From Lentisphaera araneosa HTCC2155 (GTDB taxonomy: Bacteria > Verrucomicrobiota > Lentisphaeria > Lentisphaerales > Lentisphaeraceae), in the NCBI RefSeq assembly GCF_000170755.1, contig NZ_ABCK01000002.1, positions 248,001 through 312,000 of the forward strand: 64,000 nt of DNA, given 5' to 3'. Both the position numbers and the translations under genes were made by a program. The notes beneath the pieces were generated by a model. It saw only the letters and a list, made by a program, of their open reading frames with translations. It was not told the DNA's origin and did no database searches. This document shows, one piece after another, positions 27,762 to 37,493 of the stretch (its first letter is position 1; each line of letters opens with the position of its first letter).

Positions 27762-29240
27762 TTACTGAATGACTCGTCTTTTGAGATGCTCACCCTGGCT
27801 AATGAGACTTATAAAGTTAAGAAAATGTTCTAATAGCTGCTTATAATATTGGCCAAAAAGTGATAAAAAGGCTAATGCCTTGTCCAAGTTCATCACCATG
27901 AATATTAAAGCAATAAGTGTTTCAGACGACGCTTTAATTTTCGTGAAAATGCGATCGAGTTTATAGCGTCTTTTGGCTACACCAAAACAGCCTTCTACTT
28001 GATTTCTTATAGCTTCATCTTGGCGTTGTATATCCTTTTGTTCTTTACGTAATTTTTCATCTTTGGGAGGCCTTCCAAGACTGGGACCACTTATCCTTAT
28101 CCCATGCTTTTTACAATGTGCTCGATTTTCTTTGTTTCGGTAGATTTTGTCCGCATGTGTTGATTCGGGATAATAACCGAATCGTTCTTTGTATTTTTCA
28201 ATTTGTGAAATCAGTTCGGTCCCTTCATTATAAGAGTCAAAGCTAATCGTATCGGTAAAGGTCCAGCCATCGACCACACTGATAGATATTTTTGCTCCGA
28301 ATTCCGTATGAGCTCCCGCCTTCCCCCGAACTATGGGACGGATATGTGGTTGATGAATACTTACGATGCGATCATCTACGCTTGTTACTTTGTTATCGTA
28401 CATGTATTGCTGTTGTTGATAAAGTGTCCCGATCACCAGAAGTTCACGATATAAACTAGGCTTCAATAGAGTAAGATCGGCATACTTTTTGAGTTCATCT
28501 ATACTGGCGAGGTTCCTCCTTACGCAATGGAGTTGTCTGTTAATCACCTCACGTCTTTTCTTTTTCGAAACACGTTTTTTTAGAACAATACTTAAAAAGC
28601 TTTTCCTGCCATCTTCACGATAAGTTCGAGGCTTAACTTTATCTTCTGTATTTGAGCGATGACACCAAAGGATATCGATTACTTCCTCAGTTTTTTCACG
28701 GGCTTTATTTAGCAACCCAAGGTCAGTTGGGTAGTGAATATCACCAGGAACACAACTGGCATCAACAATTAAAGAACCCTTATTTGATGGAGGATCATTG
28801 TCTGAATCATCATTAGAATCCTCTTCTTTTTTACGTGTCGCTGTATGCAGGAGTTCGTCAATGTCTTTAATGCCCTGAGCGCCAAAACGCTTTCGAAAAT
28901 GAGTCATCATGCTCGAATCAAAAGGTGCTTCCTGTTTATATCTTTCAAAGCCCAAGAAATATTGAAGATAGGGATTTTCAGAAATCATTTCTACCGTTTC
29001 TTCATCAGTTAAACTTAGCTTTACTTGAATGATAAGGGAACCAAATGCAGTTCTTGCAGGAAGAGCTTTGGGCCCAGTATGACTGGTGAAATTTAGTGCA
29101 TAAATTTCTTCGACATCTGTCCAAGGTATTATTGCCGCTAACTTGACCCAGCGATTATTGATATTGAGTGTACCATCTAGAAAATAAGGTAAATTGGCCA
29201 TTTTGGGCTCTGAGCCCGTATTTTTATACATCTTATGCAA
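27762..29240 (-). CDS. IS5-superfamily (IS1182-like) DDE transposase
   Basis: The 492-residue protein opens with a typical N-terminal domain (DEETVEMISENPYLQYFLGF and SSMMTHFRKRFG). Likely catalytic residues are Asp in SLIVDASCVPGD, Asp in STHADKIY and Glu in VEGCFGVAKRRYKLDRI. It catalyses movement of its own element. The ends of the element are uncertain. A degenerate inverted repeat may lie at 27756 (TAGGCCTTACTGA) and at 30699 reading inward (TAGGGCTCAATGA). If that is right, the ISL3 element landed inside its upstream part. No clear target duplication is visible. The reading frame is intact. Confidence 0.85.
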   Translation of the reverse strand: MHKMYKNTGSEPKMANLPYFLDGTLNINNRWVKLAAIIPWTDVEEIYALNFTSHTGPKALPARTAFGSLIIQVKLSLTDEETVEMISENPYLQYFLGFERYKQEAPFDSSMMTHFRKRFGAQGIKDIDELLHTATRKKEEDSNDDSDNDPPSNKGSLIVDASCVPGDIHYPTDLGLLNKAREKTEEVIDILWCHRSNTEDKVKPRTYREDGRKSFLSIVLKKRVSKKKRREVINRQLHCVRRNLASIDELKKYADLTLLKPSLYRELLVIGTLYQQQQYMYDNKVTSVDDRIVSIHQPHIRPIVRGKAGAHTEFGAKISISVVDGWTFTDTISFDSYNEGTELISQIEKYKERFGYYPESTHADKIYRNKENRAHCKKHGIRISGPSLGRPPKDEKLRKEQKDIQRQDEAIRNQVEGCFGVAKRRYKLDRIFTKIKASSETLIALIFMVMNLDKALAFLSLFGQYYKQLLEHFLNFISLISQGEHLKRRVIQ

Positions 29241-29291
29241 ACCTAATGACTGTTTTGAGGGGTTTTGTTTACATATAACATAGCATGAATT

Positions 29292-30640
29292 GGTTCTTTC
29301 TCATTTTTTGTGGATAGATGCTCCAAGGAGTATTGTTAAGCTTATCAAAATAGGAGCTAATGATGACCGAACAACTTTTTGCAGAAATGTTAAATCTCGG
29401 GGATAAATGGGAAGTTAGTAAACTAGAAGTTTTGGCAGAGCAATCATGTATTGAAGTGACAATTAAAGATACAGCTAAACTTTTAGAAGGTATGGAATGC
29501 CCTTGTTGTAAGAGAACCGATTTAATTATAAAAGATCATGCAAATGAAAGGCTATGGGATCATCTACAAATGTGGACTTATAAAACTGTATTAAAATGCC
29601 GATTGCCTCGTGCCCTTTGTAAATCCTGTAAAAAAACGTGGACAATTCGAGCTCCTTGGGAAGGTGTCAATAAACATTCCAGTAAAGACTTTGAGGCATT
29701 AGCCTTGACCCTCATGCGTCATATGCCCGTGTCAAAAGTAGGTAAATTAATGAAAGTTGATGATCAAAAATTATGGAGGATTCTAAGAGTATATATTGAT
29801 AAAGAACGGGCCAAACTTGACTGGAGTGAACTCACGAGAATTGGAGTAGATGAGTTGAGTATCGCAAAAGGTCATCGTTATGTAAGTGTTTTTGTGGATA
29901 TGGAAAACCATAGTGTTCTATTCGCTGCAGACGGCAAAGATGCACAAGTTTTTGAACAATTCACCGAGGAACTTTACCTGAAAGACGGTCACCCTCATGC
30001 AATTACTGAAGTTAGCATGGATATGAGTCCCTCTTATAAAAGTGGCGTTGATTCAAATATGCGCAATGCTCGTAAAGTATTTGACTACTTCCATATTGCA
30101 CAAAACTTAAACAAAGCAATTGGCAAAGTTTGTTCCAGAGAGCGCCGTACAAAAGGTGATATTCGAAACCTCCTAAAAAAGCCTCGTTTATTTCAAAAGA
30201 ACAGAGACAAACTCAAGGAAAAAGATCAGCAAACTATAGAAAAATTAAAAGAGCTGAACACTGCAACAGCCATGGCATACCAAATGCGCTTAAGTCTCCA
30301 AGATATTTTTAAAACGAAGTCCGAAATCAAAGCTTTGTTAGGGTTAAAAGCATGGATATCTTGGGTTCATAATGAAGCTGAAAAAGAAATGTGGAAATAC
30401 TTTTTAAACCCTCTAAAGAAATTTGCCGAATCTCTTACAAAACATTTTGATGGAATTATTGCTCGATGGAGGCACGGAACAAGTAATGCTGTATTGGAAG
30501 GAATTAATTCCGTTTTCTCAGCAGTTAAAAGACGGGCCAGAGGGTTTAGATCTAAAGAATATCTAAAAATGATGCTCTATTTCACTAAAGGAAATTTAAC
30601 TGGGATACCAAACCTCATCCCCTCAAAGTGAGAAAGAACC
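29292..30640 (+). mobile_element. ISL3-family insertion sequence with 8-bp target duplication
   Basis: The 1349-bp element starts GGTTCTTTCTCA at 29292 and ends with the reverse complement TGAGAAAGAACC at 30640. Perfect 8-bp direct repeats CATGAATT flank it at 29284-29291 and 30641-30648. Duplication length and terminal repeat sequence fit ISL3. An intact duplication suggests a recent insertion. Confidence 0.95.
29363..30631 (+). CDS. ISL3-family transposase
   Basis: The protein has about 422 residues from the second ATG (29363), which has the better spacing to AGGAG. The first ATG at 29360 is also possible. An N-terminal zinc-finger pair (CPCCKR...CKSCKK) is typical of ISL3. Catalytic-domain segments are RIGVDELSIAKGHRY, SMDMSPSYKSGV and VFDYFHIAQNLN. 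The C-terminal signature is NAVLEGINSVFSAVKRRARGFR. It moves the surrounding element and appears intact. Confidence 0.95.
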   Translation: MTEQLFAEMLNLGDKWEVSKLEVLAEQSCIEVTIKDTAKLLEGMECPCCKRTDLIIKDHANERLWDHLQMWTYKTVLKCRLPRALCKSCKKTWTIRAPWEGVNKHSSKDFEALALTLMRHMPVSKVGKLMKVDDQKLWRILRVYIDKERAKLDWSELTRIGVDELSIAKGHRYVSVFVDMENHSVLFAADGKDAQVFEQFTEELYLKDGHPHAITEVSMDMSPSYKSGVDSNMRNARKVFDYFHIAQNLNKAIGKVCSRERRTKGDIRNLLKKPRLFQKNRDKLKEKDQQTIEKLKELNTATAMAYQMRLSLQDIFKTKSEIKALLGLKAWISWVHNEAEKEMWKYFLNPLKKFAESLTKHFDGIIARWRHGTSNAVLEGINSVFSAVKRRARGFRSKEYLKMMLYFTKGNLTGIPNLIPSK

Positions 30641-30704
30641 CATGAATTACACTTATCTCATTGTATATAAGTTATTTATATCTTAATCATTGAGCCCTAA
30701 ATAG

Positions 30705-30931
30705 ATAAAAATAATGAGGGGGTCTGGGGGAGAAATTATAGAAGTAAAAAAGGAACATATAAATTTAATCATTCTCGGTACGAATTGGCGCTCCTGTCTT
30801 TCAAAAGACTTTCTGGGCATTTCGACCGGGAATGTTTACCAGCGGGACGAATACTCAGAAAGCTTCAGGCACGAATGCTATAGGAATTTCACATGCTGTT
30901 TTTTAAATCTATATATTCCCTAGGAGTAAAA
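30705..30931 (+). ncRNA. Possible bridge/seek RNA region of the IS110 element (left end)
   Basis: About 225 bp of non-coding sequence precede the IS110-family transposase. They include pairing segments such as GTCTTTCAAAAGAC and CGACCGGGAATG...CCAGCGGG. IS110 elements are known to encode a target-guiding RNA in the left end upstream of the transposase. The location fits, but I could not derive target or donor loops, so this is a position-based proposal. Confidence 0.35.
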
Positions 30932-32178
30932 ATGTATAATGTGACTCATAAAAAGCCATCTGATTACCCAGTAATTGTAGCAATTGACTGGGCTGACGAG
31001 AAACATGACTTTAGAATTCTTCGAGATAATCATGAAGAAACAAAAGTTATCAGTAATGATTTGTTTGAGATTCAAGATTTCTTTTGTAGCCTTCAATGTA
31101 ATTCTATAGCTGTCGTTATAGAAAGCTGCCAAAGTGCATTGATGAACTTGCTGCTATCCATGAATACTTTAGATGTATACACGGTTCATCCCACGACTTC
31201 ATCTAAATTCGCAAAAACCTTCCATGTCAGCGGTGCAAAAAGCGATCGTTCCGATACCAAGGCTTTACTTGAATTGTATTTAAAGCATCCGGATAAAGTT
31301 AATAAAGCTGACTCTTCCTTCTCAAAGGGAAGCCTGAAAAAGCTAAATCTTCGCAGAAGAAATTTAGTGGATGATAGAACAAGTTTAACGAATCAATTAA
31401 CTGCGTTGCTTAAAATTTATTATCCCCAAGCCCTCAAAGTAGTCGGCAACCATCTGTACGCAGAAATATTTATGGAATTCTTAGATAAGTATCCCAGCCC
31501 ACAATCGGTTCTTAATGCTCATCAAATTGGGATCACGAAATTTTTTAATAAGCGAAGTACCGTAGTAAAAAAACAAAAGAAAGAGTTAAAGCCTTACGTA
31601 GTTCTATTGTTGTTGTACACGATGAAGATGAGTTAGACTGCTATGTATTCGAAGCTCGACAATTCTGTGAGCGAATCAAAAGCTTGAATGAAGTTATTAA
31701 AGCTTATGAGAAAAAGATTTTGAAAATTTATACAGAACACGAGGACTATGAACTATTTCATTCCTTTCCAGGAGCAGGCCCAAGTATTGGACCTCGACTC
31801 ATGGCTTTCTTTGGAGATGATAGAGAACTTTTTCAGTCAGTAGAAGAAGTCTTAAAGACTAGTGAAGTAGCTCCTGTAACAATTCAGAGCGGAAAGATGA
31901 ATATTGTGAGAAGGCGGTTTTTGTGTGATAGATTCACCCAGCTTAGTTTTGTGGAATTTGCTAACAATTCAGTCCGATCATCTATATGGGCTCATGAATT
32001 TTATTATCACAAAAAAGCTCTCAATATGCCCCATTTTTGCATTTTAAGAGCTTTAGCATACAAGTGGATTAGAATTATGTATCGATGCTGGAAAACGAGG
32101 ACTAACTACTGTGAAAAAACCTATTTGCAGGTCTTAGACAAAAGACAGCCTGCATGGTATCAAAAAGTTATGACTTAA
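30932..32178 (+). pseudogene. IS110-family transposase split by a -1 frameshift
   Basis: The start is ATG 30932 after CTAGGAG. The first frame runs to 31636 with the RuvC-like start VIVAIDWADEKHDF, IESCQ and SGAKSDRSDTKALLEL. The rest is in the -1 frame to 32178 and holds the FPGAGPSIGPRLMAFFGD segment. The two frames overlap at GTAAAAAAAC (31565-31574). Here A-AAA-AAA is a slippery heptamer in register, and the -1 frame is open through it (KKTKERVKALRSS). This is either an inactivating one-base change in the A run or a programmed frameshift. Programmed frameshifting is not usual in this family, so I mark it as a broken gene. Confidence 0.85.
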
Positions 32179-32434
32179 GACAAAAAAATACTTGCAAGTG
32201 CACTCAGAAAAGCCCAGGGAAAAACTCTGAGACCCAGCGGCTCTGCGTGATAAACCCTAGCTAAAACTTGACAACTTGGATAAAACTAAAGACAGCCTGC
32301 ATGGTATCAAAAAGTTATGACTTAAGACAAAAAAATACTTGCAAGTGCACTCAGAAAAGCCCAGGGAAAAACTCTGAGACCCAGCGGCTCTGCGTGATAA
32401 ACCCTAGCTAAAACTTGACAACTTGGATAAAACT
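32141..32434. repeat. Exact-looking 147-bp tandem duplication at the 3' end of the IS110 gene
   Basis: The unit 32141-32287 starts AAAGACAGCCTGCATGG and ends TTGGATAAAACT, and it is repeated at 32288-32434. The first copy includes the last codons of the transposase. The unit also contains CTCTGCGTGATAAACCCTAG, a dispersed segment seen near 23160. Near-identity implies a recent event or assembly slippage. Confidence 0.92.
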
Positions 32435-32549
32435 ATTGAGTCAACTTCCACATGGAATGCGGAGCTCCCAGGGAAAACCGAGCGAAGCAATCTAACGAGC
32501 TTTTTTAAACAAATTAGTCAAGTTTTTTTCTCAAGTGATGAAACAGTGT

Positions 32550-32585
32550 GTTACGTTAGCTTGTCTATTTTGTTAATTGTAACAA
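32550..32585 (+). promoter_or_regulatory. ECF-like promoter candidate with overlapping inverted repeat
   Basis: GTTAC at 32550, 17 bp, then GTTAATT at 32572, lies 32 bp before the sulfatase start. The second box overlaps the inverted repeat TTGTTA-ATTG-TAACAA (32570-32585), which could be an operator. Confidence 0.45.
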
Positions 32586-32603
32586 ATCAACAGGAAAAAT
32601 TTT

Positions 32604-34430
32604 ATGAAGTACTTACTCTTTTTACTCATGCCTTTGGCGCTCTTCGCCAGTGATCGCCCCAAGCCCAATGTCATTCTCATCCTCACCGATGACCTCGGCT
32701 GGCAAGATGTTAAATGCTACGACATCGATGAACCCACCCCCTACGAAACCCCTAATATCGATAAACTCGCCACAGAAGGCGTCATGTTTTGGCAGGCTTA
32801 TTCCCCCGCACCAACTTGTGCCCCGACGCGTGGTGCCATCCTCGCAGGGAAGCATCCTGCTCGCCTTCAAAGAACTCACGTGGTCGGCGGCGCGCCTCCC
32901 ATTCCCCATAATGAAAAGCAGTGGTCCGTCATTTCTCCTTGGTACCGCGGACGTCTGCCAGTCAGTGAAATCACCATTCCCCAACTACTTAAACCCCAAG
33001 GTTATGTCTCAGGTCACGTGGGCAAATGGCACGTGGCCATTAGTCATCACGCCTATCCTCAGGCAGATGATCATGGTTTTGATTTCACTCGCAGTAACTT
33101 GGGCGTTTCCGCCAATATGAAAAATCGCCTCGAAGGTTTTGCGACGAAGGCAAAAAATGATCGCTACCGACTCGATGATAATGGTTTTCCTTATCACGAA
33201 AATAGTGAGGATGCCCTCGATTTTATCCGCGAAAACAAAGACAAGCCCTTTTTCCTCTACTACGCCACTTGGCTGGTTCACACCCCAATTGTCAGCCGTA
33301 GTCGTGAACTCTTAGAAAAGTATTGCAAAAAGCTCGGTATTGAATTCCCAAAAGACCCAAAGGGCTGGGATTTACCTGGTCAGCAAAACCCTTATTACGC
33401 CGCCATGGTAGAAATGCTCGACTACTACATGGGCCAGATGTTCACTTACCTCAAAGAAACCGATGACCCCCGCTGGCCTGGACATAAACTCATTGAAAAC
33501 ACTTATATCATTTTCACTTCCGATAATGGTGGTATGGAAAAAGTCCCTGGAGAAATCATCACCGATAACTTCCCTCTCGACAAGGGTAAAATTAATGCAA
33601 AAGAAGGCGGTATTCGCGTTCCACTCATTATCACTGGCCCAGGTATTAAAGCGGGTCAAGAATCAGATGTGATGATCAATGGTCTCGATTTTTTTCCAAC
33701 GATTCTTTCTTGGTCTGGAGCCAAAAAACCCGACAATTTAAAACTCGATGGTCTCGATATTTCTACGCTTCTCACTAAAGATGCCTCCAACCCCAAGCTC
33801 GTTAAGAAGGAAAATGGCGAAGTTCGCAATTCGATCATGCATCACTTCCCCAACTCCTACTCGATGCACTCAACTTTGCGCATCGGTGATTATAAAGTCA
33901 TTCGCAATTATAAACCTGAGATGCCTCCCTTTGAGCTCTACCAGCTCTATGATAATGGCAAACGCGTCGATATCGAAGAGAGCAAAAACCTCGCTAAGAC
34001 CATGCCAGAAAAAGTTCAGGAAATGAATAAAATTCTTCAGCAAAAACTCGAAGAAATGGATGCGAGTTTCCCCTTCCTCAATCCCTATACCATGCGTAAA
34101 CTTCCTGGCAAAGATCAAGTCTGTGCAGTTAGTGAGAATGGCCTTGATGGAAACAAGGCTTGGGTCAAGTTCAAAGAAAACGGCAATAAAGTGACCAAGG
34201 CTTACTTACTTTACACTGATAATGGTGGGCATAAATACGAAGAATGGTACCGCCTCGACGCACAAGTTAAGGATGGCAAAGTGATCGCCAAACTTCCAAA
34301 AGGAACAACGCATTACCTCTTCAACTTAGTCGACGATAAACACTTCATGCTGAGTTACCCCCGCATGGGACAAATGAGCCATTACAACATAAATAAAAAA
34401 TACTCGATTAATGCGTTAAAAGTGAAATGA
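32604..34430 (+). CDS. Secreted formylglycine-dependent sulfatase
   Basis: The 608-residue protein has a short signal peptide (about 1-16), NVILILTDDLGWQDVKCYDI and the activation motif C72-A-P-T-R76. It is very similar to the N-terminal 600 residues of the protein at 1472 (for example DGMNGLD-type metal segments and HKLIENTYIIFTSDNGGM) but lacks its last lectin-like domain. The shared beta module (AYLLYTDNGG...EEWYRLDAQV) is present. The two are paralogs, so one is probably a duplicate with a related substrate. The start is supported by CAGGAAAAATTTT. The gene stands alone. Confidence 0.93.
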   Translation: MKYLLFLLMPLALFASDRPKPNVILILTDDLGWQDVKCYDIDEPTPYETPNIDKLATEGVMFWQAYSPAPTCAPTRGAILAGKHPARLQRTHVVGGAPPIPHNEKQWSVISPWYRGRLPVSEITIPQLLKPQGYVSGHVGKWHVAISHHAYPQADDHGFDFTRSNLGVSANMKNRLEGFATKAKNDRYRLDDNGFPYHENSEDALDFIRENKDKPFFLYYATWLVHTPIVSRSRELLEKYCKKLGIEFPKDPKGWDLPGQQNPYYAAMVEMLDYYMGQMFTYLKETDDPRWPGHKLIENTYIIFTSDNGGMEKVPGEIITDNFPLDKGKINAKEGGIRVPLIITGPGIKAGQESDVMINGLDFFPTILSWSGAKKPDNLKLDGLDISTLLTKDASNPKLVKKENGEVRNSIMHHFPNSYSMHSTLRIGDYKVIRNYKPEMPPFELYQLYDNGKRVDIEESKNLAKTMPEKVQEMNKILQQKLEEMDASFPFLNPYTMRKLPGKDQVCAVSENGLDGNKAWVKFKENGNKVTKAYLLYTDNGGHKYEEWYRLDAQVKDGKVIAKLPKGTTHYLFNLVDDKHFMLSYPRMGQMSHYNINKKYSINALKVK

Positions 34431-34515
34431 AATATTGTTTTTTAATGTAAGAAAATCGTGACATTAGACTAATAATATTGAGTATAAGTCATATAATTAT
34501 TATTTTTTTTCATTT

Positions 34516-34544
34516 GTAACGTACTTTTTTGTAGATCCTTATAG
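34516..34544 (+). promoter_or_regulatory. ECF-like promoter candidate (GTAAC-N17-CTTATAG)
   Basis: GTAAC at 34516 and CTTATAG at 34538 are separated by 17 bp, 68 bp before the pseudopilin at 34606. The same first box and spacing occur at 42416 with TGTATAG. Confidence 0.45.
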
Positions 34545-34605
34545 CTTAAAATATCATCATGGCACCTTGTATTCTTAAACTTTTATAAAATTTAAGGATC
34601 TAATA

Positions 34606-35418
34606 ATGAATAGAAAAGTATTTAGTTTAATTGAATTACTAGTTGTAGTTGCAATAATCGGAATTTTAGCCTCAATGATGTTACCTTCTTTGGGAGAAGC
34701 AAGAGAGAGGGCAAAAATAGCTACATGTTTAAATAATATGAAACAGATGGGCTTTTCAAATGCCATGTATTTAGATGATAGTGAAGGTTACTACCCTATA
34801 GCTAATGCTGCCACAGGTTTTGGTTGGGATGACCTGTTAAGTAGCTATGATGGTAGAAACCTTACAGATGCTCAAATAAAATCAGGCGTTGGCGTAAATG
34901 GCCGTTGGGGTGCAAGAAAGACTGATTTACCAGGTGGTGCAGATCATGCCCCTATGTATAGATGCCCATTAGATGATCGCGACAACGGTAATTTTATACT
35001 TAAAACTTACTGCCCAACGCAATTAAGCGGCATCAACCTTAATACGGGTACTGGCCATAATTTTACAAAGGGCATATATGGTTATTCAAACACAAATGGT
35101 ATCGAAGCTTACAGTCGTAATATCAGTGCCCTAGACAATACATCTGGAATCATAACTCACGCTGAAAACCTTGCACCTTTTAGTAACCCGGGTAACAACA
35201 ATATTAGACTTAGACTTGGTTCAGATTGGACGTGGAGTGGTATTACAGCGACAATCTTTAGTCTTAATGAAGATAAGCATTCTGACTTAAAATATAATTT
35301 TTTAATGGCAGATGGCCATGTCAAGAAAATGACCGCAATCCAAAGTCTTGTTAAAAATGATGGGAGCCTTGCAAGCACTGGAAATGTAAGTGGATCATCA
35401 TGGGATTCTTTACGTTAA
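34606..35418 (+). CDS. Type II secretion-like pseudopilin, AT-rich copy
   Basis: The 270-residue protein starts [23 protein letters not shown] with almost no leader. SLGEARERAKIATCLNNMKQM follows, and a C-terminal HSDLKYNFLMADGH segment is close to H-X9-DG. Val stands where Gly is usual before the cleavage site. The coding sequence is visibly more AT-rich than the sulfatase before it, with TTA and ATA codons common, which suggests a different history. An AAGGATC site precedes the start. Confidence 0.88.
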   Translation: MNRKVFSLIELLVVVAIIGILASMMLPSLGEARERAKIATCLNNMKQMGFSNAMYLDDSEGYYPIANAATGFGWDDLLSSYDGRNLTDAQIKSGVGVNGRWGARKTDLPGGADHAPMYRCPLDDRDNGNFILKTYCPTQLSGINLNTGTGHNFTKGIYGYSNTNGIEAYSRNISALDNTSGIITHAENLAPFSNPGNNNIRLRLGSDWTWSGITATIFSLNEDKHSDLKYNFLMADGHVKKMTAIQSLVKNDGSLASTGNVSGSSWDSLR

Positions 35419-35675
35419 TATTTACATTTATAAACTCTGTCGTTAAGTATATAAATTAACCATGGAGTTTTTGTGCAATTAACAAAACTAATCATATTTA
35501 TAGCATAAAACTTCACGAGTACCCAGTTAACAAAGAATTGAGATATTGAGCGGGTTTCTGCTCAATAGACATAGCTTTGGAAATAAGCTCAAAAAACTCA
35601 TTTTTAGAAGTAGTACAGCTAACTTAATCGGATTAATAAGAATAAAGCTAAATCAACTTCACTCAGAAAAACTAA

Positions 35676-36270
35676 ATGATCAAAAACACACTTCTCATAT
35701 CTTCTCTGCAAATTATTAGTGCCTTTGCCCTTAATGCCTCACCGGAAATTGTTGCACAGCGAGGAGCATCCCATCAAGCACCGGAAAATACCTTACCCGC
35801 TTTTGAACTAGCGTCGGAACAATGAGCCGATATCATTGAAGTCGATGTTCAATTAAGTAAAGAAGGTCATGTGATCTGCATTCACGATAAGAATACAAAA
35901 AAAGCTGGACGTAAAAACCTTACTGTCGCCAAATCAAGTTTAAATGAACTTCAAAAAATCGATGTGGATTCATTTAAGCACAAGACTTATGCGTGGACTC
36001 AAATCCCCACGCTTAAGCAAGTTCTTGACTCTGTCACTAAGGGAAAAAAGGTCTTTATAGAAATAAAATCAGGCGTCGAAACCATTGATCCCGTTTTAAA
36101 AATTATTAAGTAGAGCACTTTAAAACATGAGCAAGTCGCTATTATCTCTTTCAAAGAAAAAATCTTGCTCGAGTGCAAAAAACGATCACTGCATATCTAC
36201 ACCTCATGGCTCTGCAATATCAAAAAAATGCTCAAGCCAAGCCGGATTATCAAAACTACTTTAGAGCTGC
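35676..36270 (+). pseudogene. Decayed glycerophosphodiester phosphodiesterase (ugpQ/glpQ-like)
   Basis: From the ATG at 35676 one frame reads a signal peptide and then VAQRGASHQAPENTLPAFELASEQ, a stop at 35823-35825, and ADIIEVDVQLSKEGHVICIHD. These are the HRG-type and metal-binding blocks of this family, with Gln instead of His in the first. The TGA stands where GGA (Gly) is expected. A second in-frame TAG near 36112 follows KIIK, and similarity continues after it (STLKHEQVAIISF). The enzyme would have released glycerol-3-phosphate from phospholipid head groups. Two stops in one otherwise conserved frame make a dead gene likely. Confidence 0.85.
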
Positions 36271-36273
36271 TCT

Positions 36274-36618
36274 ATCTTAGCAAATTGGTATAATCATGAT
36301 TACGGTAAAAATGATGGCGGAGAAGAGTATAAAATGAAAAGAGAATCTGCCGAAGAATGTCTCAACTTCTTCGATGTGCCTCAAGATCCCACAAGAAGAA
36401 CGCGTAAGGGGATTTATGGAAGCCCAATCTTTGGAACTGAGGGTAAACGCGTGCAAGTAATCCTCTTAGATAGGGGCTATTATAATATCGACTCCCCTGC
36501 TCAAGAGTAATCTATCAAAAACAGAGAAAAATAAACAAAATATCGTCGGATGATACCCCCACATACTGATAAGAACACCACCATGCTTGGTAAAGAACAA
36601 TTTAAAAAAATAGCTTAA
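36274..36618 (+). pseudogene. Remnant of a PhoD-like alkaline phosphatase
   Basis: In another frame the sequence reads ILANWYNHDYGKNDGGEEYKM, then ECLNFFDVPQDPTRRTRKGIYG and GTEGKRVQVILLD, and ends TTMLGKEQFKKIA. These segments match the ATWDDHDYG and later blocks of PhoD-type phosphatases. The N-terminal half is absent, and stops occur at about 36508 and 36532. The fragment joins directly to the glycerophosphodiesterase remnant, so a deletion probably fused two decaying genes. Both would have served organic phosphate use. Confidence 0.75.
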
Positions 36619-36638
36619 GAAATATCAATATTTGAATA

Positions 36639-37493
36639 TTAGCTAAATCGACCTTTGGCCATAAAAGCCGCTGCAAATATAAGTAGAGCATATACACCTG
36701 GGATTGGAGCGCCGGGTGCTTGTTCTGATATATCTTCTCCTGAAACAGCCCAAGCCCAAGACTCAGAATTTTCATCTACATCAGATATTTCCGTTCCAGA
36801 TACTTCAGAAATCACCGTACCCAAACTCTCTAAATCATCAACACTGAGGTCAAAAGGATTAACTCTTGTGGTCAAATTATCTATTTCAAAACCACTAGCT
36901 AGGGGACTTGTTTGATTCATAACAATTTTATCCCAAGTTGTATTTTCATCTCCATAAAAATTTAGAAAGCTATATGGTTCAATTGAATTGACCTTCTGTC
37001 CCCATTGGTAGTGATTCGGATCACCATAATAATCTAATGTTAATGCTGCACTACTTATCACATCTGAAGTAGAATACTGAGCCACCAAATCATCTCCACT
37101 ATAAAACTCAAGTAAATCATCACCATCACCAGCTGCCCAATACAAACCAAAATATGAGCTGCTATCGTTCAAACTTAAAGTAGTGCTAGTAACTGGTGTC
37201 CCCCATGAGGAATTAACGATATTACCCACTGTCATCTGCTGGGAATTGAACGTTCCCCATGGAGTGGGCTCAGTTGATAATGCACCAAATACAGTACCAC
37301 CTTGATGAACCATCAAATTATCGAAGGTTCCTACTCCATCCCAACTTACATCAGAATAATTGCCGTTACTAAAATTTTCAAAATTAAATGCACTCACGCC
37401 GCTTATGGTGCTTGATTGTTGACCAGGCTCTTCACCAATTGTAACAAGTACCGATTGAGCATTTGAATGGAAGACAAACGAAATAACTAAATC
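36639..37493 (-). pseudogene. 5'-truncated exported protein with PEP-CTERM-like C terminus
   Basis: The frame ends at 36639 and is open on the minus strand back to 37493. At its 5' end it still reads LVISFVFHSNAQS, the tail of a signal peptide, but no start codon remains before a TAG. A GTG at 37397 exists but would lose the signal. The body is Ser/Thr/Asp-rich and beta-like. The C terminus APIPGVYALLIFAAAFMAKGRF has a Pro motif, one membrane helix and basic end, like a PEP-CTERM sorting signal. The IS1380-like element begins nearby and probably removed the 5' end. The product was likely a surface protein of unknown role. Confidence 0.7.

Noticed and set aside
27756-30699. Exact ends and target duplication of the IS5/IS1182-like element
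   Set aside because: The inverted repeat is only partly matched and adjacent 4-bp sequences differ, so I do not assert the ends.
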